Positions 37,241-50,234 of a stretch of 64,000 nucleotides of DNA are shown one piece after another. Origin of the DNA: Carex sylvatica (Eukaryota > Streptophyta > Magnoliopsida > Poales > Cyperaceae); assembly GCA_964058845.1 (NCBI GenBank), contig CAXKVR010000199.1, positions 42,995 through 106,994 on the forward strand, given 5' to 3'. The translations under genes were made by a program, and so were the position numbers. The notes beneath the pieces were generated by a model. The model saw only the letters and a list, made by a program, of their open reading frames with translations. It ran no database searches and was not told where the DNA came from. The stretch's first letter is position 1. Each line of letters begins with the position of its first letter.

Positions 37241-38224
37241 TTACAAGTGAGGCAAGATTCTGGTGCATTGGTGACAAGTGAAAGGCGGCCTATAGTCTCA
37301 CGGAGGATTGATCAAACAATGGGCCACAACCAATCCTTCCCAAATGACTCTTTGTTTTTAGCCCCCAGAGTGCCGGCTGGGGATTCGTGCAAGGAAATAG
37401 GTCAAGCATAATGAGGCGGATCATTTCGTTCAGTCACATGACCCATCAAAACCACAACAACACATAATACAACACATGACCAGTCACAGGATCCTACTAC
37501 GCGGAGAATCATCTGCGCCACCAGTCACGCAGAACTGTGCGGATCAGCTCCCACAGCGAATTATGTTGTTGGAGGCAGATAACGACAATTTGGAAACTGC
37601 AGCCGCACGGATCCCAGTGTTGATTCCCTCTCTGCACGTTGGGGAGGTCATATAGCCTTCACACGTGACTATATCAAGAGATTCAAAAAAACACGTGCAG
37701 CCCAAAAATAAGGGTCCGGCCTGTGGCCCAACTAGAGGCCCTATGTCATCCAAATATACATGGAGAAAACCTATCACAAAAAAAGGCCCCTCAACCCAGA
37801 TTATAAAAAAAGGGCAAGAAGTAGTAAGGCCGAAGAGGAAGTGTTCTCCCCCATCAGCAGCTGGCCCGATCAAGAAAGCTATGAACAAGGCGAAAGATCA
37901 AGCAAAGGTGTCATTCAATCCATAAGGGTTCTATGAAGTTCAAGTTAGCTATGAACACGTGTCAAAATTGGCAACTGGATGTGGATTCCAACCAGACGAG
38001 GTAACTGGATGCGACAATTAATAAGGATAATGATCAAAGAAGATCAGCTGCAACCGATCAGACTAGAAATCAAGAAGGGGACACAAAAGTTGAGCCTGAA
38101 CTTGATAGGGGAAGGTTTGATCCTGATCCGGAGGATGAGTTGACTTTCGAGGATGAAGTTTGAGTTGCACAAGCTCAAAATTGTTGGGTTGTTCTTTGTT
38201 TTTTTAATCTTAGACAAACTAAAA

Positions 38225-41110
38225 AGAATTAAGGTAGTTTCGTGGAATGTTAGGGGGTTAGGGAATATGCAGAAATGTGATGTTGTAAGAAGTAGTTTGA
38301 GGCAATCCCGTTGTGAGGTGTGTATGATACAAGAAACAAAATGGAATCAATCTAATTTTTCTTATTACTCGAGGCTATTACCTTCTTTCTTTGATAAAAA
38401 TGTGGTTCTAGTGCACGCGGATAATTCGTCAGGTGGAATCTTAATTGCATGGACACACTCTTTTCAACTTCTCAATTCTTGGGCTACGAAACATTCTTGT
38501 TCAGCATTGCTCCGACAGACCACCTCAGGAGGGATCTTTCTGGTGACTAACGTATATGGCCCTTCTACAGATAATCTCAAACTAGAATTTATACAAGAAA
38601 TTCGCACTGTAGCTGCTTTAATGGACTGCCCATGGATTATTGGAGGCTATTTCAATCTGGTCAGGTGGATGACAGATCGGTCCGGCCTTAATGCAAACTT
38701 CAGATTGATGTCACTATTCAATGATTTTATCTGGGATACTGCCTTCATTGATATACAATTGCAGAATAGGCGCTATACTTGATCTAACAACAGACCAGAT
38801 CCTTCCCATTCAAAGATTGACAGAGTGTTTGTTAATCCTTCCCTATCAATGCAATTTTGGTCAGTCACCCTTAAAGCACTATCGAATCTTGTCTCAGATC
38901 ATGCCCCCTTGTTGTTGACCTGTGTAAGTGGACCTTCTCCCAAGCAGAATTACAGAATGGAGCTGTTTTGGCTCATGAATCAGGAGGCAGTGAAAATTAT
39001 ACAAGATAATTGGCGCGCTCAAGCAGCCACTGGCAGGATGAACACAATTAGGAGATTTCAAATAAATTGCAACAAAGTGCATGTGGAGTTGAGATTTTGG
39101 CACTGTCATAATTTTTCAGAAATTGAGAAGCAACTGCAATTCTGCACCAACAATATTCAACTATTTGATTAGATTAAAGAAAGAAGATCGTTGGCGGGGT
39201 ATGAGCGCCAATTCAGAATTATGGTAAGGGAGAGAGCTTACTACTTGGCGTGCATTAATGAATCTAGGTGGCATCACAGGGCCCATTGCAAATGGTTGCG
39301 GTTAGGGGATAAGAATACCCGATATTTTCACGCAATAGCATCCGCAAGGCATAGAAGGAATAAGATTTCCTCTTTGATAAATCATGGTCAGATAATAACG
39401 GATGAAGGGCAAATAAGAGAGGTTTTTAACAATCGGATGTCACAGCTACTCGAGGTGGATAACTCGATAATTGACTTTAATCCAGAGGTCTTATACCCCA
39501 CTAATCTGGATCTGACACCACTTCAGGAACTGTTTACGGACATAGAAATAGAACTTACAGTAAGGCAGTTGGCAAAAAACAAGGCCTCTGGGCCAGACGG
39601 GATACCAAATGAATTTGTACAAATTCATTGGCAGATTATTAAACAGGAGGTTACTGCAATCATAAAGGAATTTCAGAATCATACAGTGGACTTATCCGAG
39701 GTTAATCATGTAAATATTATTATGATTCCAAAAAAATAAGAACCAAAAGAAGTAGGTGATTTCAGGCCTATTAGTGTAATGAATGCGGTTCCTAAATTAA
39801 TTGCTAAGATCATGGCAAATCGATTGAGAGCCTTCCTACCTTAACTGATATCCTCTTCACAAATGACATTTATTAAGGGTTGTCAGATCTCAAAAAACTT
39901 CAACACAACACGGGAGTTACTACATCACATCTCATCTAAAGGCAAATTGGCTTGCTTTATTAAACTTGATTTTGCCAAGGCGTTCGACTCGGTTAATTAG
40001 TCATATCTGAAATTAATCATGAGAGCTCAGTGCTTCCCGAAAAAATGGATTAAATGGATTGATTCCTTGCTGTCCACAACATCTTCACGTGTAATAATGA
40101 ATGGTGGTGAAATAGAGTTATTTAAACATCGCAAGGGATTACGTCAAGGCGATCCTTTATCGCCTATGATGTTTGACTTGGCTGTGGATGTCCTATAGAA
40201 GATGATACATGTGTTAAACCAATCATTTCATTCCAAGATTTCATCAAATATCAAAAAGGAAGTGGTTATTCACCAATACGCAGATGACACTGTGTTAATT
40301 GTGGATACAACAGTCACTACATTGGTCTCCTTAAAGGTCCTGCTACGCCTCTTCACATCAGTCTCAGGCTTGCAAATTAATTTTCATAAAAGCTCTTGGG
40401 TGCCAATTAATTAGGATGCTACTCGGATACCACTCATATCGGCTATTTTGGGATGCCCAAGCACTGATTTTCCGGTCAAGTATTTAGGGCTGCCATTAAC
40501 GATTCAACAGCCAACCAATGCCTCTCATTGAGCGTTTGGAGACAACACTAATAGGATGGAAGTCAAAATTGATTTCAAGAGGGGGTAGATTGCTCTTAAT
40601 GAATTCGGTGCTTAGTGCTATACCAGTACATTTCATGGGGTCCTTTTTGTTACCCAAGTGGGTCATTAAGAGGATTGACAAGATTAGAAGAGAATTTTTA
40701 TGGGGGCACTCTCAAGGAAGGAAATCAATTTCATTAATCAATTGGCATATGGTATGTACTCCAAAGTAATATGGGGGAATGGGGGGTGCGGATTTGGAAA
40801 AACAGAACTGGGCTCTGTTACTCCGATGGTGGTGGAAGCTATACACGCAACCAAATTTCTTATGGGCAAAATCCATCATTGCCATAAGATCCATTAATTC
40901 ACCAAGTTCTACTCACAGGATATGGATGGTTAGGGGATCTTTTTTTTGGAATTCACTACTTCAATTGAAGAGTTTATTTGATTGGAGTACAGAGTGGAGT
41001 ATCAACCAAGGGGCTGCGATTGCCCGATTGAAACAATTGTGCACTTACTCTTTGATTGCTAGTATGCAAGGAAATTTTAGTGTAGATTTGGACTGCATCT
41101 GGATTTCCCT
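38225..41110 (+). pseudogene. LINE ORF2 (endonuclease / reverse transcriptase), broken
   Basis: The endonuclease starts near 38225 (VVSWNVRGLGN, IQETKWNQ, NVYGPSTDN). The reverse transcriptase spans about 39540-40420, with NKASGPDGIPNEF, DFRPISVMNAVPKL, LDFAKAFDSVN and the catalytic YADDTVLI. A thumb/connection region follows (KYLGLPL, SRGGRLLLMNSVL). In-frame stops follow PKK (39738), FLP (39843) and DSVN (39998), and frameshifts occur near 38780 and 39170. An EN-RT polyprotein of this type nicks the target and primes reverse transcription. Confidence 0.85.
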
Positions 41111-41468
41111 ATCATGACCAGAAGGGCCAACATTCCTAACACAGTGACAATATCATACCAGCGATGTAGGTCAACACTAACAAGGAAGAAATGGGGGATC
41201 TATTTCTTTTCATGATGTTGGATAATATGGAAAGAGAGGAATAATAAAATCTTTCAGGAAAATTGCAGGGATCCAAATGTGGGTACTGATAAGGCTTTCA
41301 AACAAGCGTTGATGTGGCAAAAATTCTGTTAATCTTTCGGATGCTGTAATTATTTATTCAAGCTGTAGTCGTGTTGTGACATTAGGCTTCTTTGCCTTTG
41401 CCTGTAACTCAACTGATAGCTCCTATTAGTATCTCAAAAAAAAGAAAAAAAAAAAAGAATCAAGTGCA

Positions 41469-42104
41469 AACAAATGTTGATTTGATTAAACAAATTCAAT
41501 ATGATGCCCGTAAAAAGATGGATATAAATATATTATATTTAATAGGTGAATTATATAAATGCATTATTTTGTCTTAAGAATATTGTTTGACAATTTTTTT
41601 TTTTCTAAATTTTCTTATTTTTTAGTACAAAACAAGTTTTTCCAAAAAAATATGGATTCAATTCGACCAATTATGACCGATTCACTCGATTTCGATTCCA
41701 TGGTCAAGTGACTGGTCTCAATTCAAATTTTCATTTTAAACCTTAATGACACTGATTGGATTATGGTTTTCAATTATTGAACTTCATTGATCAATTTATG
41801 TAAATACTTGAATGGAAACACTGATAATCAAGCATGCAGGTCTAAAACTGTGTAAGATACATAATGGAAATAATGGCCCACTGTCTACCTCAAAAATATT
41901 GAACAAACATAAAAAATACTACTACTTTCTTTGCACGAATAGTTAAACTTGATTTTAAAAATAATTTTTTTCACGTTATACGATTAATGAGTTAATGCAT
42001 TTCTTCTGTTTTTTACATATGATCAGAACTTTAACTTGTATTTGATTTGTCACATGTTGTTTAAATGGGCATTCTTTGAATAAATGCTTCACTGTTGTTG
42101 TTGT
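41469..42104. other. Intergenic spacer
   Basis: AT-rich with no supported gene. 41650-41740 contains words like GATTCGATTTCGATTCCATGG, reminiscent of the hAT-like element in the WAK intron, but too degraded to call. Confidence 0.45.
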
Positions 42105-42112
42105 TATTTCTT

Positions 42113-42145
<33 letters not shown>

Positions 42146-42760
42146 GCATATTTCACGCCCATAGGCAAAAACTGAATCCGAAATCCATTACAGGTTTTTT
42201 TTCTAAAAAAGAAAGAAGACTCTATTCCCTTGCATGCCACAAATAGGCCTTCCCCCAACTTATCAGAAGATCGGATATATGTATCCTATCACAGTCTCAC
42301 CGTGCATTCTCCCCATTCTTGCTAACCTGTCAGCAGTATCATTGTTTTCTCTAACTGGTAAATTTGCATTTGAACCCCCCATTTCTCTTAATATCACTCC
42401 ACACTGATTACACCTCTGAAAACGCTCTCCAGTCGATATCTACAGGTGGTTGCTGCACCATTACTGCCTGCACCAATACTTGACAGTCAGAGAAGAAGGG
42501 GCATTACCCAATTTGCATTTGCCATGCCTTCTCAATTGCCTCCCTTAGCACAACAGCTTCCGCTTGTAAGGGGCTTGCCGCTATTAACCTACCTGCCCGG
42601 CACAGTATTAGCTGGCCCCCTTTTGTGAACCAGTAGCCAGTCCCTCCAATGATAACATATATGGATACTGATAGTTCATCTTCTTGTTAAATCTTCAAAT
42701 GCTAGGATCCTGGGGATTCAACTCCTCTCCAATACCATAGAGGATGAGCCCTACTTTACG
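42105..42760 (-). pseudogene. 5'-truncated LINE fragment with RNase H
   Basis: On the minus strand, 42660-42290 reads like the RNase H domain found at the C-terminus of some plant LINEs (CRAGRLIAASPLQAEAVVLR, then EAIEKAWQMQIG, FSDCQVLVQAVMVQQPPVDI). A stop and frameshifts are present. It is followed by a 3' tail and a long T run on the plus strand (42115-42145), which is the poly(A) tail of a minus-strand LINE copy. The larger LINE at 33942 lacks this domain, so this is a different family. Confidence 0.65.
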
Positions 42761-42894
42761 GATTGAGATTAAATCTCATCACTTTGGGATTCGGAATAGC
42801 GCAGGGATAGTATTATTGGGCTTTAAGATTCGTGCCAAGTTAAAAAGAATGGTCCAGATTCATTAATTGTAAAAGATTCATTTGTGCAATATTG

Positions 42895-43115
42895 GAGAGG
42901 ATGTGAATTCATAGAATTAGTCATGGGGAATTGATCAGGCATACTCTTAAAAGTCATAAAACCTGTTCCCATCACTGATTGAGACTTTCATTACAATTAA
43001 TTTGCTAAGTTAATGATTTAATTGTGTGTCAGTTTAATTAGACATATTTAGTTGGCCCTTGACTAAGCCTCTGCGTTGAGTTTTATAGCAACAAAACATG
43101 CTGTATAGATTGATT
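42895..43115 (-). repeat. WAK upstream module, most distant copy
   Basis: Contains ATAGAATTAGTCATGGGGAA, CTCTTAAAAGTCATAAAACC, CCCTTGACTAAGCCTCTGCG and AGCAACAAAACATGCTG in the usual order. It lies about 11.7 kb from the copy next to the intact gene and directly left of CACTA-3. Confidence 0.65.
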
Positions 43116-43229
43116 AATACAAAAGAATCACAATGTCAAAAGTAGCACTACAACATTTCGTATTTTTTGCGACTGGGGCTGACGATGGTCGCAGAAAACA
43201 ATTTTTCCCCGAAAAATAAAAATGACATC

Positions 43230-43487
43230 TTTGGCGCCTCTCTCTCGTGCCAAACCCTAGCCTTCTCTCGCGCCAAACCCTAGCCTTCCATTACAGCTCC
43301 CCCGCACCAGAACCCTAGCAGCCTAATTTTTTCTTCTCCCGCGCGCCAGCTTCTTCCCCAATTCGACTTTCTCTGCCTAAATTTCAATTTCGCTTCTTTA
43401 TCTTCAAGCCTGAGCGAGAGAGAGCGGTAGAGAGAGAGAGTGAGAGCCTTGCCAACAATTTCAAGAGAGAGAGCGATGGAGAGAGAT
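43230..43487 (+). other. Leader-like region of the gene carried by CACTA-3
   Basis: The stretch has a tandem pair of CTCTCGYGCCAAACCCTAGC and CT/GA-rich runs ending GGAGAGAGAT, typical of plant 5' leaders. Joining it to 61866 (after removal of the copia insertion and one GAGAT) leads to ACCATGCC at 61890-61897, a good plant start context. Role inferred. Confidence 0.5.
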
Positions 43488-43625
43488 TGTTGGAAATTAG
43501 AATCTCGGATTGTGGATGGTATAGCAGAGGAGTTTATATAACTTTGATATATTCTATTATTTAAGAGGAGTACAAAGCTTTGATGTATTTTTTTACGTAT
43601 CACTGTTATATGCTCTCTAATTCAC
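43488..43625 (-). mobile_element. Diverged 3' LTR remnant
   Basis: The plus strand starts TGTTGGAAATTAGAATC, and 43505-43540 contains GGATTGTGG and AGAGGAGTTTATA, resembling the start of the 5' LTR. The rest is diverged or deleted, and the copia coding sequence abuts it directly. Confidence 0.5.
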
Positions 43626-44684
43626 TCATTCATTTAATTCATGGTTGCCGGTCATATGGTTCGTGCAGCCACTATCAAGAAACCTGCAGATATCGCTTTT
43701 CTCTTCATTGGCTGAGTGGCATGCATAGAAAATGCTTTCATGACTCTCATTTTCTTCTAGGAAGTTTGCTCGGTCGTTAATTCTTGATCTGCACATTCGT
43801 GCTATGTGACCGATCTTCTTGCATTTGTTGCATCTCTTTGTCGACCAACATTTAGATGTACTGTGGTTCGATCTTTTGTGTATATCGCACCATAAATTTG
43901 AATAACTCGAACCTAGTGCTTTCTTCTTCTGCACCGACTGCTTTTCTGCATCTTGTCGCGGACCGTCGCATTGGTTATTTTGTTGACTCATGGGGTTATA
44001 TCAAGGTCTGAAGCTCAGCTTGGAGTGAAATGCATCTTCCACCAGATTTACTTCGCGCTGGAGTTTTCTTTCTTCGTGCGACTCCAAGGAGCTCATCAGT
44101 TGTTGAATCGAAAGTGTCGATATATCTTTCAATTCTTCTATCGCAGTAACGATGTAGTCGTACTTGTCAGTGAGGCTAATTAAGATTTTCTCGACTACCT
44201 TCTGATCGGAGATATCTTCTCCATACGTCCGCATTTGGTTGACGATCTTGACAACTCGCGAGAAGTACTCCTTGATCTTCTCAACCTCCTTCATTTGAAG
44301 ATTTTGGAATTGCCTTCTTAACGTTTGCAGCTTCATCGTTTTCACCTTCTCAGAGCCTTCAAACTCCTCCTTCAAAGTCTCCCATGTTTTTTTGGATGTA
44401 GTTGCTCCACTGATTAGTGAAAATAGACTTTCGACAACACCCTGTTGAATTAGAAACAGGACCTTGGCATCCTTCATTTATTGTTGTTGCTACACCGGCG
44501 TCAATGCTCCCGTTGGCGCCATAAAACCTTGTTCAATGACATCCCATAATCCCTGCGAGAGTAGCAGCATCCGCATCTTGATCTTCCACATGGCATAATT
44601 TTCTCCCGTAAATATGGGAATCATCGATTGAACCATAGTTACGTCAATATCTGAAGACATCGACTTGAGATGCTTCTTATTCAC
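43626..44684 (-). pseudogene. Copia gag and protease start, with in-frame stops
   Basis: A single frame runs from ATG 44684: IFTGENYAMWKIKMRMLLL, then KTWETLKEEFEGSEKVKTMK and the QLMSSLESHEERKL end of the gag (UBN2) domain, the CCHC knuckle CNKCKKIGHIARMC, and the protease motif DSGCTNHMTG. Three in-frame stops interrupt it: two near 44480-44490 and one near 44000. Gag packages the element's RNA. The frame ends at 43626 because the rest of pol is missing. Confidence 0.88.
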
Positions 44685-44814
44685 GAACGCCCTTGTCTAC
44701 TTCGCTAACTTGATACTAGCTCAAACCTGAAGGTCTGATACCAAATGTTGGAAATTTAATTCGAATTGTGATATTAGATATAGAAGAGAGGAGTTTACAC
44801 TAGTACAAAAAACC

Positions 44815-45495
44815 CCTTCACTGACTGTTAAAATACCCCTACACCGACTGTTACAGCGGCGTCAGTAAAGCTGGCGCCAGTGAAGGTGATCTTTTACTGA
44901 CTCTTTAAAAACAGTCAGTGTTGAGACAACACTGACTGTTTTTAAAGCGTCAGTGTTGAGACCAACACTGACTGTTTTTAAAGCGTCAGTGTTGGTATTC
45001 AACACTGACTCTTTTAGAAAAGAGTCGGTGTTTCTACCCAACACTGACTCTTTTGCAAAAGAGTCGGTGTTTCTACCCAAGACTGACTCTTTTTAAAAAG
45101 AGTCGGTGTTTCTACCCAACACTGACTCTTTTGAAAAAGAGTCGGTGTTTCTACCCAACACTGACTCTTTTGAAAAGTAGTCGGTGTTGAGTACCCAACA
45201 CTGACTCTTTTGAAAAAGAGTCGGTGTTTCTACCCAACACTGACTCTTTTGAAAAGGAGTCGGTGTTGAATGCCCAACACTGACTCTTTTGAAAAGGAGT
45301 CGGTGTTTCTACCCAACACTGACTCTTTTGAAAAAGAGTCGGTGTTTCTACCCAACACTGACTCTTTTGAAAAAGAGTCGGTGTTTCTACCCAACACCGA
45401 CTGTTTTCCGAAACAGTCAGTGTTGGAATTCAGTAGTGACTCTTTAAAAATAGTCGGTGTTGATATTAAAAAAGTCAGTATAGATATAAAAATTT
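44815..45495. repeat. CACTA-2 left subterminal repeats
   Basis: About 16 units, many with a 39-bp period (ACTCTTTTGAAAAAGAGTCG then GTGTTTCTACCCAACACTG). Each unit is a local palindrome. Short open frames across it (13-residue repeats such as PNTDSFEKESVFL) come only from the 39-bp period. In En/Spm such repeats bind TNPA. Confidence 0.92.
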
Positions 45496-45816
45496 CGGCA
45501 TGATTCTGTTTATATTTGGGCTAGCCTCCATATTTTTGCTAGCCATATATTACTATTTAACATTTATTGATGTTAAACAAAGTATCATACAAATAATTGC
45601 TCGCAACATAATATATTCATTCATCAAAAAACATACAGCATAATAGATTCATATATATACAAGTAAAAACACTATAACAAAATTTACATGACAAATATGA
45701 ACAAAATATGCAACTAAAATATGAACAAAATATGCAAATATGAACAAAATATATAAATATGAACAAAATATGTAAATATAACAAAATTTACAAAGCATCA
45801 AATTCATGTAATGAGA

Positions 45817-48800
45817 TTAGAAGTTGTTCAAGAAAAATCTACACCATTGTCTTGTTATTGCATGAAGTTGCGTCGATGTATATTTTTTTGTCGGTAAATC
45901 ACACTGCATGAGTACATAACAAGTTAATATTATCCAAGATAAATGAAAATTGAATAAAGTTCAATTGTAAGATACATACATCAGGAAAAACATCAAATTG
46001 CGTAGTGACTAGGTCTTGCATGTGTTTCATGACGTAAAATCCACACACCTTCCCACCTTCTTGCTTAGGGCTCTGAAATGATCAATGTAAGTAAAAGCAT
46101 GGTGGTGCATTCCCTTTAAACAAACTAACATTCACAACATGTGACCTTATCCTGATTCCCATTCCAGCTCTCCATTATCAAAAACCAGAAATATCCATTA
46201 TATGTTAAATAGTCGGTGGGTTGGAAGCTGGATACATGAAAATTGGAGATCAAGAAGGAAATATGATTTTTTACTCGGCATTAACATCTCCATTCAAAAA
46301 AAGAAAAAGGCAAAGAAAAATATCATGGTTGAGTTTGTCCTACTTTAGATATTTTTTTATTTTAAAAAAAATGCACAAGTAGTAGACAAGTTGTATATCA
46401 GTCAAAGTAGTCAATGAAGACTAAATGTATTTCCACTAAAATTAAAATAGAGTGTACAAGTTTACACCTTAATATATTTCCATTCACATTCCTTTGATCC
46501 CTCCTTGTGCACTCCTCCAACCTCCACATAAGATTCAAAAATTCTGAAATTATTAAATGCCAATAAATTAATTAGTAATTACCATCAAATAGTTAGTTGA
46601 TTGTAAGTAAATGAAATTAGACAAAATGAAAGATTTATTGCTCACTCTTTAAAATGCCACATGATATCGTAATCTGGTTCCTTTGGCGGTAGAGAATCAA
46701 TAACATACACCATATTATCCCGCAACACAAAAACTAGAAGCAACCAGTGAGCACTATAACAATCATACCCTTGAATGTATGGTGCCAGGATAAATTTCTT
46801 CTCCTGCATATTTTTCAACGAATCAAGCAAGTAGCTTGAAGCGGCCACCTTGTCAGTATCAAAAAGTAGCTGAGATATCATACTAGGGTTCAAAAAACCA
46901 ATGTCAGCCTCGCGACCTAGATCGGTGACATGTCGTTTCAGAAATCTGAAAACCATTACATAAATGTTGGAAATGAGTAAATTGTAAAATTAATCATGTC
47001 TGTATGAAGTTAAACAAACTCACATAATCCAGATGGATACTATTGAAACATCGAGCTTGTCTTGCTTCGCTAGATCCTTCAAGTCGTCAAAAGCTAAGTT
47101 AATTAACATCGACTGAGGTTGTAAGACACCCTCCTTAATTTGCAAGAGGAACTCATTCTTATCAGGCGGTTCTCTCATCACCCTCTCATGTATGGCTCTG
47201 AACTCAGGTCCCACATTCGCTAAATTTTTCTTTGAAATAAGCATCTTACGATGCATGGATTCTGCAACTTCATTAGATACCGACTGGGGCATTGAATCAT
47301 CTTGGTCTATATACTAGAACAAATAATAACTTGTTAAATAAAAATAATTGTGATACACATATTGAGGTATTGATGATTAGGGTATTTTCAGTTGGTTCAG
47401 ACATGGTAAGACCAAGTGATTAACTAATAGAAAGGAACAACAAGTCCAAAAGAAATAATTATACCTCATCCAAAACAATCGAATCTTTGGGCCATTGAAT
47501 GAAACTTCCCAACGTGTCTTCGATTTTGACAAAATCCTTATTAATTTTAGTTGGGAGAGGAAACTTGAGATACATTTCGTCAACAGCAGAATCCACCTGC
47601 ACTTTCATGTGGTCCTCTAACAAAGGCACAAAGTGGATAAGTTCGTCCGTCTTTCTCGGCCATACCCTAGCGTTTGCGATCTTGATGTGTTCCTCTCCAA
47701 CTTTACAAGTGAGATAGCAAGGTGAGATTACCTAGACGTTCGACCCAAAAAAAAAACCTAAGTTAGACAATGTAGTACATTTGTTAATTGAAGAAAATGC
47801 TATCACTTTCAAGTTTTAGTTGTAAATAAAAGTATAAATACCTTAATCGAATCCAGAGGGCTTGTTGCAACTGCATTGGAATGTTGACTGCTGCGACGGA
47901 ATCCCGGACTGTTTTGATCTGGCGCAGCTTGTTGCATTTTGAGCTCAGCAAGTAGTTCGGCCCGCATATCCCTCAATTGCTCAAACATTTGCTCCTTCAT
48001 CTCCTCCCTCACTTTTGCATAACATTGTCTCTGTATCTCCTCCGCAAAAGCCTTCATATCGGCTTGGTTAAATCCCCTTTTTCTTGGCCCCCCAAGGATA
48101 TTTAAGCCTTGTTTCCTAGTCACGTGCGCCCCAAGACCCCTCGTCCGACCTGTATGTTCTGGGTTCCCTAGGGAAAGCGTGAGAACATCACTCGAGCCAC
48201 TTACTTCGAGGTTCCCCAAGTCGACCTTTTGTTGTGTGTCTTTCTGTTGGAAATATATAAGAAATGTCAAGAGGGTTTGATAATTTGCTGTCTAAGATAG
48301 CCAGATTTTTTTTTCAGAAAACAAAAAATCTGAAAAACAAAAACACTATAAAATCAAGTCAAATCAGCACTTACAATGGTCTCTATTAGAGCTTGGGTCT
48401 TTGGAGGGGCCTCAAGAGTCCCATCTGGTGTTGTTACCATTCGTCCCAATACATAAAATTGGCTCCTTTTATCCTTTATATCTAGGATAGGTGCCAAATC
48501 AGCAGAGTTCTCTTTGAATTTTTTATTCCACACGCGTTTTTTCACATCGTATCCACGGGATCCTAAGCGGTGTGGGTTGTCATTCCTCTTGCACATTTCG
48601 CGATTATTCTTACTTAATTTCTACAATCAAAGGAAACATGCAGGTTAGGTATAATTAAAAAGAAATGAAGAAAATATATGATAAATAATGATCTGATTAA
48701 ATAGTACCTGAAACTCTTCCGTCGACTTTTGCCTCACAAATTCTTTCCAACATTGTGAGCTTATCCAATTGTATTTGCTGAATGGTTCTTTGTCTACCCT

Positions 48801-50234
48801 CATGTAATCATTTACGAGATCACTCTTAAAATTTTTCCATGCTGAATTCATTTTCTTTGTTGCATGCTTGAAGCCTCTTTCTGTTTTTATGCCCCAAAAT
48901 TGCTGCATTTCAAATAATTACACAATATTTAAATGTAAAATTATATTCAAAAGGATTTTTAATATTTTGAACCCAAGTTGTACCTTTATCTCCTCCCAAC
49001 ACTCTTCCTTCAACTCTATGTCAACTTTCTTCCAATTCTGAACAGTGATAGGAATTCTCTCTTTTGTCACTGTTGCCACGTAAGTCAAGTATTTGCTCAA
49101 CATTTTACCCTTTGGATGCCCATGCCTGTTGAACCTGATACGTATATTAGACCTCTTTCCTAAATTAGCACAAGTGGTCCGACCTCTCGTCTTTTTTTGT
49201 GGTGGTTCCTCCTCACCACTCGATGAATCAGAAGATGTTGAAGGATTGTATTCCTCTATATCCATCTCTATAAAATCAGAACCATTGGTACATATTGAAA
49301 TCTATGAATATGTAAAAAATTTAGAAATGTTTGTGAGATCGATCAAGCAAACTTTGCTTTTTGTTTGATCACTCCAACGGTATTTTGCACTTATAAATGA
49401 ACTATTTTGTTAATTTTAAAAGTTTGTATGATATTAATTATTTTTTATTTATTACAGGGGGCATCTCAATGTGATAGTAATTGAACAAAACCTTTTCAAT
49501 ATTTTTTATCAAGTCTTTATAAATTGAGCAAAACCTTTTATTTTATTCCAAATAAGACTTGGTCAATTCATAATATATTTCTTGAAGAGAATTTAAAGGA
49601 TTAGGTAGATTAAAAACTTTACCCGGATTTGCTCCAATGAGATTTTGATGGCTGCTGCCTTCCCCTACCACACCTTGCTCTTCACAAACCCTACAATTTA
49701 CAAATTTCACAAAAAAATAGTTAAAGGGGACTAAGTTGAAAGGAATTAATATTATTCAATAATTTCAACAAGTTATGATGAAAATATACCTCGAGTTAAT
49801 GGCAGGGTTTGAATCTATCTTTCTCTTCTTTCTCTTCTTTTTTTGTGGTGCTTCCTCCTCACTACTTGATTCATCGGTAGAATTTAAAGGAGTATACTCC
49901 TCTACATGCATATCTGCAATTACATAATTTAATAGGTCAACTTATAATTAGGGGCGAAACCCTCAACACGGCTCTGAAAATCCACCTCAAAAAAAAAAAA
50001 AAAAAAATTTTTGGTACCACAATGATTTTGAGGGCTGCTGCCTTCTCCAACCACACCTTGCTCTTCACTCGACATTTCAACCCTTCTCTTCCTTGTTGGA
50101 TCAATCTTCTTCAAATTCGATAAACTGTTGACATCGCGTGCGATTGTGTGAATGCCAAGTTGTTTCATCCTCTCCGTGTTTGAGTTAATCCTCTCTTCTC
50201 TAGCTTTTTCGATGCTCAATGGAACTTTTTCCAT
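45817..50234 (-). CDS. TNP1-like / Ulp1-type cysteine protease fusion of CACTA-2, 13 exons, 882 aa
   Basis: My exon model from 5' to 3': 50018-50234, 49790-49913, 49623-49690, 48984-49267, 48708-48902, 48375-48620, 47842-48243, 47465-47731, 47024-47313, 46646-46945, 46468-46543, 45980-46072, 45817-45903. All introns are GT-AG and all phases match, with no stop. The N-terminus is acidic/basic and repeated (EEQGVVGEGSS and EEY...SSEEE...QKK each occur twice). The middle resembles plant transposase Ptta/En/Spm (TNP1) proteins (RIRFNRHGHPKGKMLSKYLT, YNWISSQCWKEFVRQK, NDNPHRLGSRGYD), then a coiled-coil-like stretch. Residues ~698-882 form a C48 Ulp1 peptidase with the catalytic set His ~764 (SAHW), Asp ~781 (VIDS), Gln ~827 and Cys ~833 (KVCGFYV). 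Such proteins probably bind the subterminal repeats; the protease may remove SUMO-like tags. The ATG choice is the least certain part. Confidence 0.82.

Larger units (their letters stand above)
33942..41456 (+). mobile_element. LINE (L1-type) retrotransposon, full length in structure but decayed
   Basis: It has a 5' leader, ORF1 with zinc knuckles, ORF2 with endonuclease and reverse transcriptase, and an A-rich tail (41435-41456), all between 12-bp target duplications. Several stops and frameshifts interrupt both ORFs. A stretch at about 35520-37240 does not read like LINE sequence and may be a later insertion. Plant LINEs copy themselves by target-primed reverse transcription; this copy cannot encode working proteins. 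Confidence 0.9.

Noticed and set aside
45270..45503. Open frame with PNTDSFEKESVFL repeats
   Set aside because: It is a translation of the 39-bp CACTA subterminal repeats.
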